Shown one piece after another: positions 1-7,552 of a stretch of 64,000 nt of DNA. The notes beneath the pieces are model-generated. The model was not told where the DNA came from. It saw only the letters and a program-made list of their open reading frames with translations, and made no database searches. The translations under genes were made by a program, and so were the position numbers. The stretch is from JACVRW01 sp963811055 (GTDB lineage: Bacteria; Actinomycetota; Thermoleophilia; Solirubrobacterales; Thermoleophilaceae), in assembly GCA_963811055.1 (NCBI GenBank), contig CAWEPQ010000001.1:558001-622000 (forward strand), in the 5' to 3' direction. Positions within the stretch are counted from its first letter, which is position 1; every line of letters begins with the position of its first letter.

Positions 1-999
1 CTCTCCTCCGGCACCCGCCGGCGCCGGAGCCGCGGCCGGATGGCGGCGCTGCTGGTGATCGCGGCCGCCGCGCTGGCTGTGGGGGCGGTGCTCTACACCG
101 ACGTCGAGCTAGACCGCGGTGACGGGGCGGGGCGCGGCCAGGCGGTGCCGATCGCCGCCGGGGCGCCCCCGGTCGGGCAGGGGTCGGTCAAGCGCGAGCC
201 GGACCCGCTCGTGCCCGCCGAGCCGGTGCCCGACGTACCGCTCACCGGCACCGACTCGATCCAGGTGAAGCTGCGCAAGCCGCCGCGAGCGGGGCTGCTC
301 TTCGACGTTCGCAGCGGCACGGTGCTCTGGCGCAGGCGGCCGGTGCAGGTGCTGCCGATGGCGAGCCTCACGAAGATCATGACCGCGCTGCTCGTGACCG
401 AGCGGGCCCGGCCGCGCGAGCCGGTCCGGATCACTCCCGCCGCCCTGCACTACCAGGGCTCGGGGGTGGGGATGCTCCCGCGCGGGAGGCGCGTGCGCCT
501 CGAGACGCTGATGAACGGCCTGCTGCTCGTGTCGGGAAACGACGCCGCGATCGCCCTGGCGGATCACATCTCCGGCACCGAGCGGCGCTTCGTGGCGCTC
601 ATGAACAGGCGCGCGGCGGAGCTCGGGCTCGACTGCACCCGGTACGTGTCGTCGCACGGGCTCGAGGCGGGCAACCGCTCGTGCGTCCGCGACCTCGCCG
701 TGCTCACGCGGCTCGCGATGAAGCGGGCGCGGATCCGCCGCATCGTGAGGCGGCGCCAGGCGGCGTTCCGGTTCCCGATCAAGGGCGGCCGGCTCTACCT
801 GAGCGGCCACAACCCGTTGATACGGGCCGGCTATCCGGGCGCGATCGGGCTCAAGACCGGATATACCGACGAGGCCGGGCTCTGCTTCGTGGGAGTGGCC
901 CGGCGCGGCGGCCGGACGCTCGCCGTGGTGCTGCTGCACTCGCCGAATCCGGTGCGCCACGCCGCGAAGCTGCTGGACGCGGGCTTCGCCGCCGGGTAG
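1..999 (+). CDS. Serine D-alanyl-D-alanine carboxypeptidase (PBP5/DacA-like), 5' end outside window
   Basis: This is a penicillin-binding D,D-carboxypeptidase of the peptidase S11 type, which trims the terminal D-Ala of peptidoglycan stem peptides outside the membrane. The three active-site motifs are visible in order: SLTK (S-x-x-K) near residue 108 counted from the ATG at 40, SGND (S-x-N) near 167, and KTGY (K-T-G) near 272. A membrane segment follows the ATG at 40. The frame stays open to the window edge and encodes a very basic run (RRRRSRGR) just before that ATG, and no Shine-Dalgarno sequence precedes it, so I infer that the true start lies upstream. The usual C-terminal beta domain of PBP5 is absent, as in many actinobacterial and Bacillus DacF/DacB-like forms. 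Confidence 0.9.
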   Translation, partial: LSSGTRRRRSRGRMAALLVIAAAALAVGAVLYTDVELDRGDGAGRGQAVPIAAGAPPVGQGSVKREPDPLVPAEPVPDVPLTGTDSIQVKLRKPPRAGLLFDVRSGTVLWRRRPVQVLPMASLTKIMTALLVTERARPREPVRITPAALHYQGSGVGMLPRGRRVRLETLMNGLLLVSGNDAAIALADHISGTERRFVALMNRRAAELGLDCTRYVSSHGLEAGNRSCVRDLAVLTRLAMKRARIRRIVRRRQAAFRFPIKGGRLYLSGHNPLIRAGYPGAIGLKTGYTDEAGLCFVGVARRGGRTLAVVLLHSPNPVRHAAKLLDAGFAAG

Positions 1000-1008
1000 A
1001 CACGCGAG

Positions 1009-1081
1009 TGGAGCCAGCCGGGCTCGAACCGGCGACCTCGTCGGTGCAAGCGACGCGCTCTCCCAACTGAGCTATGGCCCC
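1009..1081 (-). tRNA. tRNA-Ala (anticodon UGC)
   Basis: A 73-nt cloverleaf reads on the minus strand. The acceptor stem GGGGCCA pairs with TGGCTCC with the G3:U70 wobble pair that marks alanine tRNAs. The anticodon loop CTTGCAC sits between the stems CGTCG and CGACG and gives anticodon TGC. The T arm is GCCGG-TTCGAGC-CCGGC. The CCA end is not encoded. It lies ten bases after the carboxypeptidase stop codon, convergent with it. Confidence 0.96.
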
Positions 1082-1108
1082 TCGGGGCAGATGGTAGCCC
1101 GGGCGAAG

Positions 1109-1530
1109 TCAGATCCGGGTGTAGGAAGCCGCCAGGCGCACGCCATGCCGCTGACCGTTGCGCGAGGGAGCGACACGCAGGGACAGCTCGCTCCTCCCTG
1201 CTCCCAACTCCGCCGCGGGCACATAGAAGCATCGGTCCAGCGTCCGGTCCCAGACGGCCAACCACTCGATGGTCCGTGCGGTGTACCTCTTGGTGGTCTT
1301 GATTCTTCCGTTGGTCAGGCTGTGCGATCGACACCTGACGTAGATGACGCGGCCGTCGGAGCAGGCGTACTTGACCTGCACCCGCTCGAGCCGAGTGTCG
1401 TCACGACAGAGAATCAGGTCGCAGCCCCGCTCCTCGCCTACGGGAACGCCACCCGGTAGCCCCGGCCCCTCAGGTCCGCCGCGACCTTCAGCTCAGCAAG
1501 ATCTCCCTTGCCCTTCGTGCTCAGGCCCAC
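1109..1530 (-). pseudogene. PD-(D/E)XK endonuclease-like protein (group I intron endonuclease family), frameshifted
   Basis: Two minus-strand frames join into one protein of about 140 residues. The first runs from a GTG at 1530 (GLSTKGKGDLAELKVAADL, then GYRVAFP) and hits a stop near 1440. The second continues with GEERGCDLILCRDD and ERVQVKYA to the stop at 1109. Together they give the order expected of a PD-(D/E)XK nuclease: an N-terminal helix with a Glu, an Asp in GCDLI and the (E/Q)xK motif in VQVKY. One missing base between about 1439 and 1445 would account for the break. Relatives are the small stand-alone PDDEXK proteins related to group I intron endonucleases; the assignment is by remembered motif pattern. 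It is either a true pseudogene or a sequencing error. Confidence 0.72.
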
Positions 1531-1608
1531 CAACTGGCGAGGCTAACCGCGCCAACGTGACGTGCGGGAGACCTGTGTAACGAGTCTGCAAACCGTAATC
1601 CAGCGGTG

Positions 1609-2421
1609 CTATGTCGTTCGCCGCGCCATGATGCGCAGGTACTCCGCCTCGGGGCGCCAGCCGTCCTCCACGGTGTTGAAGCTCTCGAACAGGGTCACGG
1701 CCCGGGCGCGCATGTCGTCCCACTCGCCCGTCGGCTCCAGCACCGACTTCGCGAGGATCGTCGGGCCGAGGTTGGTCTCGAGCTCCGTGACCCACGCGTC
1801 GGCCGACGGGTATTCCCAGACGGCCATTGCCCGCTCGAACTCGAGGTCGACGTCCTTGCCGGCGAACAGCTCGCGCACGTGGTCCTCTGACCCCCACAGA
1901 ATGGACGGCTGGACGTCGGGTGGCGGGGTCGGCATGGCCGAGCCCATCAGCTTCAGCATCTGGCCGTTCAGGCCCTCCGGGGTCCAGGCGCAGACCGCCA
2001 CGGCGCCGCCCGGGCGCGTGACTCGCACCATCTCGTCAGCCGCTTCCTGGTGGCGCGGGGCGAAGATGCAGCCGAAGGTGGACATCACGAGGTCGAACGA
2101 CTCGTCGGCGAACGGCAGGTCGGCCGCGTCGCCCTCGACCCACTCGATCTCGACGCCCGCGTCTGCAGCCCGCCGGCGACCGGACTCGAACAGCTCCGGC
2201 GTGATGTCCGAGGCGGTGACCCGCGCGCCGCGCTCGGCGGCCCGGATGGACACGTTGCCGTCACCGGCGCCCACGTCGAGCACGTCCTGCCCGTCGCGGA
2301 CGTCCATGCGCTCCACGAGCTGATCGGCCACCCCCTGGATGGACCTGGCGATGGTCGGCCAGTCCCCGGACGACCACATCTTGCGCTGTCCCTGCCGGAA
2401 TTGGGCGGGATCGAAGGACAT
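1609..2421 (-). CDS. SAM-dependent class I methyltransferase
   Basis: A 270-residue Rossmann-fold methyltransferase of the Methyltransf_11/25 type. The SAM-binding motif is VLDVGAGDGNVSIRAAERGA, followed by the acidic motif II around ASDITPELFE, the EGDAADLPFADESFD motif typical of UbiE-like enzymes and the post-motif VRVTRPGGAVAVCAW. The frame is open to 2490, but I chose the ATG at 2421 because GAGGAGG lies eight bases before it and homology begins there (MSFDPAQFRQGQRKMW). The substrate cannot be told. It is divergent from glutamate dehydrogenase across about 67 bases. Confidence 0.9.
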   Translation of the reverse strand: MSFDPAQFRQGQRKMWSSGDWPTIARSIQGVADQLVERMDVRDGQDVLDVGAGDGNVSIRAAERGARVTASDITPELFESGRRRAADAGVEIEWVEGDAADLPFADESFDLVMSTFGCIFAPRHQEAADEMVRVTRPGGAVAVCAWTPEGLNGQMLKLMGSAMPTPPPDVQPSILWGSEDHVRELFAGKDVDLEFERAMAVWEYPSADAWVTELETNLGPTILAKSVLEPTGEWDDMRARAVTLFESFNTVEDGWRPEAEYLRIMARRTT

Positions 2422-2429
2422 CTCTGCAA

Positions 2430-2436
2430 CCTCCTC
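2430..2436 (-). promoter_or_regulatory. Shine-Dalgarno GAGGAGG fixing the methyltransferase start
   Basis: GAGGAGG on the minus strand lies eight bases before the ATG at 2421. It argues for the internal ATG over the longer frame that opens at 2490. Confidence 0.7.
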
Positions 2437-2488
2437 TGCTCGACCGGTCGGCGACTCTACCGCGCGGGAACCAGCCGACGGTGAGAGC

Positions 2489-3766
2489 ATGGGTCCGATG
2501 GAAGCGCGGACACCCCCGCGAGGCGCCGAGGTCTCGAGCTACGAGACCGTCGGGCACTGGTTCTCGCGAGCCGCCGAGCGGCTCGAGCTGCGCGACGACA
2601 TCGCGGCCGTGCTGCGTTCGTCGTATCGCGAGGTTCAGGTGCAGGTGCCGGTGAAGCTGGGCGACGGACGCATCCACGTCTTCTCCGGGTTCCGCGTCCA
2701 GCACAACGGAGCGCGCGGCCCGTACAAGGGCGGCATCCGGTTCCACCCGGAGGTCGACCTCGACGAGGTGCGCGCTCTCGCCGAGCTGATGACCTGGAAG
2801 ACGGCGATCGTGGGCATCCCCTTCGGCGGCGCCAAGGGCGGCATCAACGTGGACCCGAACGTGCTCGAGACCTCAGAGCTTCAGGCGGTGTCGCGCTCCT
2901 TCCTCTCCAAGATCGAGAAGGTGCTCGGCCCCACGCGCGACATCCCGGCCCCCGACGTGGGCACCGACGCTCAGGTGATGGCGTGGCTGATGGACGAGTA
3001 CGGAAAGCTGCACGGGCACACGCCCGCGTGCGTGACCGGCAAGCCGATCGCCCTCGAGGGCTCGTACGGACGCGAGGCGGCCACGGGGCGCGGTGTCGTC
3101 TTCATGTTCCGCGAAGCCGCGCCGCGCCTGGACCTGGTGCCGTCGGAGACCACCTTCGCCGTGCAGGGCTTCGGCAACGTGGGCTCGTGGGCGGCGCGCC
3201 TGATGCAGCAGCTGGGCGCGCGTATGGTCGCCGTCTCGGACGTGAGCGGGGCGATCCGGAGCGACGCCGGCCTCGATGCCGAGGCGCTGGTGGCACACCT
3301 GGCCGCGGGCGGGAAGCTCGTGGACTTCCCTGGCGCGCAGGCGATCGACCCCGACGACCTCGTGGCCGAGGAGTGCGACGTGTTCTTACCCGCGGCGCTC
3401 GGCGGGATGATCCACCGCGACAACGCCGACCGGATGCGCTGCCGGATGATCGTGGAGGGAGCGAACAGCCCCACCACCCCGGCGGCCGACCAGATACTCC
3501 GCGACAAGGGCGTCTACGTGGTCCCGGACGTGATGGCCAACGCGGGCGGCGTGGTGGTCTCGTACTTCGAGTGGGTGCAGAATCTCCAGCACTTCCGCTG
3601 GGACGAGCGCGAGGTGAACGACCGGCTCGGCCGGATCATGCGCAAGGCCTTCCGCGAGGTGTCCGCGCGCGCCCACGAGACCGGCACCCCGCTGCGCGAT
3701 GCGGCCTACGAGCTGGGGATCGAACGCGTGGTGGAAGCGGCCACCCTACGTGGCTACATCTCCTGA
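2489..3766 (+). CDS. gdhA: Glutamate dehydrogenase (Glu/Leu/Phe/Val dehydrogenase family)
   Basis: This enzyme interconverts glutamate and 2-oxoglutarate plus ammonia with NAD(P). The protein of 425 residues has the usual length of the short bacterial hexameric form. Substrate-site motifs are GPYKGGIRFHPEVDLDEV, the catalytic region PFGGAKGGI (second lysine) and RDIPAPDVGTD; the dinucleotide fold shows FAVQGFGNVGSWAA. Two ATGs, 2489 and 2498, are possible starts and neither has a strong Shine-Dalgarno; the first is given. A strong intrinsic terminator follows at 3896. Cofactor preference cannot be read with certainty. Confidence 0.93.
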   Translation: MGPMEARTPPRGAEVSSYETVGHWFSRAAERLELRDDIAAVLRSSYREVQVQVPVKLGDGRIHVFSGFRVQHNGARGPYKGGIRFHPEVDLDEVRALAELMTWKTAIVGIPFGGAKGGINVDPNVLETSELQAVSRSFLSKIEKVLGPTRDIPAPDVGTDAQVMAWLMDEYGKLHGHTPACVTGKPIALEGSYGREAATGRGVVFMFREAAPRLDLVPSETTFAVQGFGNVGSWAARLMQQLGARMVAVSDVSGAIRSDAGLDAEALVAHLAAGGKLVDFPGAQAIDPDDLVAEECDVFLPAALGGMIHRDNADRMRCRMIVEGANSPTTPAADQILRDKGVYVVPDVMANAGGVVVSYFEWVQNLQHFRWDEREVNDRLGRIMRKAFREVSARAHETGTPLRDAAYELGIERVVEAATLRGYIS

Positions 3767-3895
3767 TTTTGGACGCGCGTTTAGGCCTGGGAACAAGATT
3801 TCAGTTTTCGGCGGAGGCGGCCGACAACTGATTCACGACGGCATGGAGGGTTCCGTCGAACAAAGCGGCACGGGACGCCGCTGAGTTGCATCAGC

Positions 3896-3936
3896 GCGGG
3901 GGTCGCCGGGGCGGGCGACCCCCGCCGCAACTTTTC
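3896..3936 (+). terminator. Intrinsic terminator downstream of gdhA
   Basis: A perfect 12-bp stem (GCGGGGGTCGCC at 3896-3907, its complement at 3914-3925) with a six-base loop is followed within seven bases by TTTT (3932-3935). It lies 130 bases after the gdhA stop. The bases between (3767-3895) hold no gene I can support. Confidence 0.75.
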
Positions 3937-3986
3937 TCGCCCGATCCGCTGGACGGATCGGCTAGATCATCGGTCCAGGCGCCGTT

Positions 3987-4024
3987 TTGCGGAAGCAGCC
4001 GGCTCGGCCGGCTGCGCACCGATG
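3987..4024 (-). repeat. 38-bp dispersed palindromic repeat, copy 1
   Basis: This 38-bp segment is identical, in inverse orientation, to 28974-29011. It contains the hairpin GCAGCCGGC-TCG-GCCGGCTGC (9-bp stem). It begins three bases after the stop codon of the acidic protein gene (4028-4564, minus), and copy 2 also sits a few bases after a stop codon in the same orientation relative to its gene. It could be a conserved terminator or a REP-like element. Confidence 0.8.
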
Positions 4025-4027
4025 TCC

Positions 4028-4564
4028 TCAGTCGAAGTCGAAGTCGCGCGGGGGCTTCTGCTCGAACCAGAGACGGTCGTGCTCCGGCGTCTCCTGGAGG
4101 AAGTCTGGCGTGTCCTCGAGTACGTCGCCCTCGGCCGGAGGCTCCTCTTCGTCCGCCTCCTCCTCCACGGCCGCGAAACCGCGCGCCGGCGTGTCGCCGG
4201 CCGGCGGCAGTGGGTCCTCGTCCTCCTCCTCGCCCGGGAAGGTGGCCTCGGGCTCGTCCGGATCCAGCTCTTGGAGTTCCGGCTCCGGCTCGATCTCCGG
4301 TTCCGGTTCCGGCTCGATCGGTTCCAGCTCCACCGGCGGCTCGGGCTCGTGAAGCTCGGGCTCGGGCGGCGCGTCGGCCTCCTGCGCCTCCTCCGGGATC
4401 GCCTGTCCGCCGTTGCCTTCTGCCACGTCCGCGGCGTCCTCGGATTGAGCGTCCACCGGGGCGCCGAGAGCCTCTGCCTCTTGCTGGCGTAGCTCCTCCT
4501 CGGCCGCACCGTGCTGGCGCTTCAGCTCCAGGTGCTCGCGGATGGCATCGTCAAGAATGCCCAT
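4028..4564 (-). CDS. Acidic Glu/Pro-repeat protein of unknown function
   Basis: I do not recognise a named family. The 178-residue protein starts with a short helical segment (MGILDDAIREHLELKRQHGA), has a long very acidic middle rich in EPEP and EEE (about residues 65-150) and ends in a distinct tail, TPEHDRLWFEQKPPRDFDFD. There is no signal peptide or membrane segment. The ordered ends around a disordered acidic linker suggest a protein interaction role, for example an adaptor tethered through its C-terminal tail; that is inference. The 38-bp repeat lies directly behind its stop and tRNA-Ala(CGC) is divergent upstream. Confidence 0.75.
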   Translation of the reverse strand: MGILDDAIREHLELKRQHGAAEEELRQQEAEALGAPVDAQSEDAADVAEGNGGQAIPEEAQEADAPPEPELHEPEPPVELEPIEPEPEPEIEPEPELQELDPDEPEATFPGEEEDEDPLPPAGDTPARGFAAVEEEADEEEPPAEGDVLEDTPDFLQETPEHDRLWFEQKPPRDFDFD

Positions 4565-4643
4565 CGGGCCGAAGCCTATCGACGCGTGTCGGCTCGATCA
4601 CCACGGCTATCCTTGGCCGCGCCGGCGCGAGTCGGTGCAGCGC

Positions 4644-4716
4644 GGGGCTATAGCTCAGCTGGAAGAGCGCCTGGATCGCACCCAGGAGGTCGTCGGTTCG
4701 AGTCCGACTAGCTCCA
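4644..4716 (+). tRNA. tRNA-Ala (anticodon CGC), integration target
   Basis: A 73-nt cloverleaf has acceptor stem GGGGCTA/TAGCTCC with the alanine G3:U70 pair, anticodon stem CCTGG/CCAGG, loop ATCGCAC (anticodon CGC) and T arm GTCGG-TTCGAGT-CCGAC. CCA is not encoded. From the anticodon loop onward it is repeated at 7509-7552, which marks it as the attachment site of the island downstream. Confidence 0.96.
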
Positions 4717-4718
4717 TT
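4675..4718 (+). repeat. Attachment-site repeat, copy in the intact tRNA
   Basis: The 3' part of tRNA-Ala(CGC) plus two bases (44 bp) is repeated without mismatch at 7509-7552. Identity stops abruptly at both ends. This is the pattern left by a tyrosine integrase that recombines in a tRNA gene and restores the tRNA 3' end. Confidence 0.88.
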
Positions 4719-4764
4719 TCGCCGCAACTCGGCACGGGAACTAACACCCGGTCGCCTGGCCACG

Positions 4765-5691
4765 TCATCCGACAGCCCGCTCATCTGAGCGCACGGGTAC
4801 GACACGGGTACCAACGGCCTCACGAGCAGCCCGAATCGCGGTCTCTGCGTCGAGCCTCGGATGGTCTTCGTACTCATCGATGACGTGGCCGTAGCGGGTC
4901 AATGTCAGCCTCGCGTCGTGCCCGAGTTGCCGGGCGACATAGATGACGCTCCGCCCCTCATGGAGCAGGAGCGAGGCAAAGGAGTGCGTGAGGTCGTAGG
5001 GACGCGCTCGCTCGATCCCCGCCGCACCTAGCGCCCGAGAGAACGCGCGTCGGCGCCACGACTGATACGCGGGTTCGCTCCAGGGCCGTTGACCAACCCC
5101 AGGGAAGACCAGCGTGTCACTGGACGGCCGCCCCGCGGCGAGTCTCCAAGCCGCCAGATCGGCTCGGAGTGGACCGAGCAAGCGCACGGTTCTGTGGCGT
5201 CTCGTCTTTGTGTCGGCCTGTTCACCGAGGGAGATCGCGCCTTCAATCAGCAAGGTCGAATCCCTCACGTCGGCCCATCGGAGGGCCAGTGCCTCACCCG
5301 GTCGGAGTCCGGCGTAGGCAAGGACAGAAATGAGGGTGGCATCCCGCACCGGGTGGTCGCTGCCTCCTCCCGTCAGATACGCCCGCATCGCCTCTACGGC
5401 CTGTGGCGCGAGCGGCCGGACCTCGGTTCGGCGAGGAGGAGGGGCCTTCCGCACGAGGCGGGCAGCGTTGAAGGACAGCCGCTGACTTTCGACGGCTCGT
5501 TGAAGGATGGACCCGAGGAGGTCCAATGCTTGCTTCGCCCGGCTGGACCTGGCGAGCAACGCGACGTTGAGTGCGACCAACCAGCCTCGCGACCTGGGCG
5601 GCGCTCCGGGGACGATGCCAGCAGGCGTCCGCCCGTCTCCTCGCCATGTGGACGACCGTACGGGCGAGACCCTCGCCATTTCACCTGCCAC
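4765..5691 (-). CDS. Tyrosine recombinase/integrase, probably inactive
   Basis: A phage-type integrase of 308 residues. The catalytic domain shows ArgI in AYAGLRPGEALALRW, the beta-strand lysine in DTKTRRHRTVRLL, the GH of QLGHDARLT and the nucleophile Tyr in LTRYGHV. The box that normally reads (H/Y)DLRHSFAS here reads YDLTHSFAS, so the second catalytic arginine is a threonine. The N-terminal arm and part of the core-binding domain look missing or scrambled (first 40 residues unlike the family, whose members are about 370-400 residues). It lies 48 bases from tRNA-Ala(CGC) and points at it, as expected for the enzyme that inserted the element. Confidence 0.85.
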   Translation of the reverse strand: MAGEMARVSPVRSSTWRGDGRTPAGIVPGAPPRSRGWLVALNVALLARSSRAKQALDLLGSILQRAVESQRLSFNAARLVRKAPPPRRTEVRPLAPQAVEAMRAYLTGGGSDHPVRDATLISVLAYAGLRPGEALALRWADVRDSTLLIEGAISLGEQADTKTRRHRTVRLLGPLRADLAAWRLAAGRPSSDTLVFPGVGQRPWSEPAYQSWRRRAFSRALGAAGIERARPYDLTHSFASLLLHEGRSVIYVARQLGHDARLTLTRYGHVIDEYEDHPRLDAETAIRAAREAVGTRVVPVRSDERAVG

Positions 5692-5747
5692 GCGCCAAAG
5701 TCAGCCCAAGGGATTAGTGCACGCCACGGTGTGCACCCCTGGCAAAG

Positions 5748-6881
5748 TCAGGCGAGGCCGGCGATTTTCGGCACGAGGTCGGCGGGCCTCGGTAGCGTCG
5801 CGATCTCGTCGGCCACCTCGGAGGCGACCCGGCCCAGCCCCGGGTCGGTGAGCAGGCGGTCGATCAGCTCCGCGTCCACCTGATCCGGCTCCGAACGCAG
5901 ACCGAGCCCGCGCCGCGCCACGGCGTCCGCGTTCATGTACTGGTCGGCGCCGTGCGGCAGCACGAGTTGCGTGACTCCGGCGTCGATCGCGGTCAGCGTC
6001 GAGCCGGCCCCGCCGTGGTGCACCAGCGCCGCGCAGGTCGGCAGCAGCGCGGACAGCGGCACCCACCCGGCCGCCCGCACGTTGTCCGGCAGTTCTCCCA
6101 GTGGCGACGGGTCCGCGTCGCCGAGGGCGAGTACGAACTCGGCGTCCAGATGCCGTGCCACGTCGACGAGTTTGGTCAACGACGTGAGCGCGCCGACCTG
6201 GGTCAGCACCGTGCCGAGTGTCACCGCGACGCGCGGGCGCGCGGGCCGTTCGAGCACCCACTCGGGCAGCACGCCGCCTCCGTTGTACGGCACGTACCGC
6301 ATCGGCCAGCCGCGCACCGGCCGGTCGACCATGCTCGGCGGCGCCACGTCGATCGACTCGCGCACCTCGGGAAACCCTTGCACGCCATGCCGTTCGCGTT
6401 CCTCGACCATCTTCTTGAAGATCGCCTCGGTCATCGACGCCTCGTCGGCGAACCCGAAGCCGTGCGACACGGCCGGCACGCCGAGCTTCGCGGCGACCAG
6501 CGGCCCGGTGCCCTCCATCGACGAGTACACGACCACGTCCGGCCGCCACGATTCGGCCGCCGACACGGTCAGGTCCACCGACACGCCGGACAACTTGGCG
6601 AAGATCGCGCCGACGAACTCCAACCCCTTCTCGGTGTCGACGTCCGTGCTGTAGTCGAACTCCTCGGGTTGCTCGCTGGCCGCCTGCTGGAACACCGCGC
6701 CGATGTCGACACCCGGCGCGGTGTCCACGACGTGCAGGCCGGCGTTCGCGGCCTCCTTGCCGCCCGCGGTCGCCACCAGCACCTCGTGGCCGGCGGCACG
6801 CAGCGCGTGTGCTAGGGAGATCGTCGGGAACACATGGCCAAGACCGGGGGAGGTCGCGAAGAGTGCGCGCACGATTCCCAT
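5748..6881 (-). CDS. GT1-family glycosyltransferase (macrolide/UDP-glycosyltransferase type)
   Basis: A 377-residue GT-B enzyme that would move a sugar from a nucleotide donor to a small molecule. The N-terminal acceptor domain begins RALFATSPGLGHVFPTISLA, with the catalytic-type His in the GHVFP segment. The C-terminal donor domain holds the family signature ALVHHGGAGSTLTAIDAG followed by LVLPHGADQYMNADAVA. It resembles actinomycete antibiotic glycosyltransferases but has no biosynthetic neighbours. It lies inside the tRNA island, so transfer is likely. The ATG at 6881 has no clear Shine-Dalgarno and the start region abuts an integrase remnant on the other strand. Confidence 0.87.
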   Translation of the reverse strand: MGIVRALFATSPGLGHVFPTISLAHALRAAGHEVLVATAGGKEAANAGLHVVDTAPGVDIGAVFQQAASEQPEEFDYSTDVDTEKGLEFVGAIFAKLSGVSVDLTVSAAESWRPDVVVYSSMEGTGPLVAAKLGVPAVSHGFGFADEASMTEAIFKKMVEERERHGVQGFPEVRESIDVAPPSMVDRPVRGWPMRYVPYNGGGVLPEWVLERPARPRVAVTLGTVLTQVGALTSLTKLVDVARHLDAEFVLALGDADPSPLGELPDNVRAAGWVPLSALLPTCAALVHHGGAGSTLTAIDAGVTQLVLPHGADQYMNADAVARRGLGLRSEPDQVDAELIDRLLTDPGLGRVASEVADEIATLPRPADLVPKIAGLA

Positions 6882-6885
6882 TTAA

Positions 6886-7135
6886 CACGCGATCGGCGAT
6901 CTCAAGGGCGTGCGCCTTCGCCGCAACGATCCCCGCGTAAGGAAGGCTCCGCGGGCGATCCGGGTCTGGAACTTCGAGCAGATGCGGGCGTTCGCGGCTG
7001 GCGGGCGCCCTGAGGTGCGAGCGGCGACCAAGCGCCCGGTCGACCGACGCCGCAAGAAGCCGGGGCCCGAGCGATTCTTCTCGCCCCATGACTTCGAGGC
7101 CCTGATATTGACCCCAGGTCTCACCGGCCTGCGGG
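6886..7135 (+). pseudogene. Fragment of a second tyrosine integrase
   Basis: The plus-strand frame opens after a stop at 6883 and reads AIGDLKGVRLRRNDPRVRKA, then IRVWNFEQMRAFAAGGRPEV, and ends ILTPGLTGLR. This is the middle of a site-specific integrase: the end of the core-binding domain and the first catalytic segment up to the ArgI box (LTGLR, normally followed by (I/P)GE). The start is cut at the glycosyltransferase and the end where the IS21-like terminus begins. It is oriented opposite to the other integrase, so it came from a different element. Confidence 0.6.
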
Positions 7136-7282
7136 TGTCGGGGGTCAATTTTCGGCCGGCGGGTCCCAGTCGGCTCGCCGGCGCCGCCGCTCGCCCCCGG
7201 GCCGCCCGCGGGCGCCCTACCCAATCTGGGTGGACCAGTTTTCAACCGGCAGAAGTGGCCCAGTTTTCAACCGGCCTTGACA
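7136..7282. mobile_element. IS21-like terminal repeats with internal deletion (about 147 bp)
   Basis: The left side starts TGTCGGGGGTCAATTTTCGG where the integrase homology stops. The right side carries two 20-bp direct repeats, 7231-7250 and 7256-7275, differing at one base (TGGACCAG/TGGCCCAG, then TTTTCAACCGGC), and ends in CCTTGACA. Multiple terminal repeats of this form and TG...CA ends are typical of IS21-family elements. No IstA or IstB reading frame remains and no target duplication is evident. An ATG at 7282 begins MPHENVEILRRA, the usual start of a SnoaL gene, which then breaks off. Confidence 0.5.
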
Positions 7283-7508
7283 TGCCCCACGAGAACGTGG
7301 AGATCCTCCGTCGCGCTGGTTTCGGGTCTGGCGTGCGCGCGCACCCGGTGTAGCAGCTGCGCCTAGGACCGACTTTGCTCCTCGGAACCGGGGGGGGTAC
7401 GCCACGGGTACGCGGGGTGAGGTCTGGCGGCCACAGCAGGGAGGCCAGCCATCGGGTGCCAGTAGACGCGATGGCCCACGGTGATCCCCGGTCGACCTCA
7501 GCCGATGC

Positions 7509-7552
7509 ATCGCACCCAGGAGGTCGTCGGTTCGAGTCCGACTAGCTCCATT
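7509..7552 (+). repeat. Attachment-site repeat, distal copy
   Basis: This perfect 44-bp copy of the tRNA-Ala(CGC) 3' part has no tRNA 5' half in front of it and so is not a gene. It marks the far end of the island. Just beyond it, TCGTTGT (7556-7562) and ACAACGA (7570-7576) form a small 7-bp hairpin. Confidence 0.88.

Larger units (their letters stand above)
4675..7552. mobile_element. Decayed 2.8-kb integrative element in tRNA-Ala(CGC)
   Basis: The segment between two 44-bp direct repeats carries an integrase gene directly beside the tRNA, a glycosyltransferase with natural-product style, a fragment of a second integrase on the other strand and IS21-like terminal repeats. No replication, transfer or excision gene remains and the integrase has lost a catalytic arginine, so I read it as a fossil island that was cut down by deletion. 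Confidence 0.75.

Noticed and set aside
5701..7245. Long minus-strand frame of 514 codons across the glycosyltransferase
   Set aside because: Arg/Gly-rich low-complexity product in a shifted frame of a clear glycosyltransferase gene.
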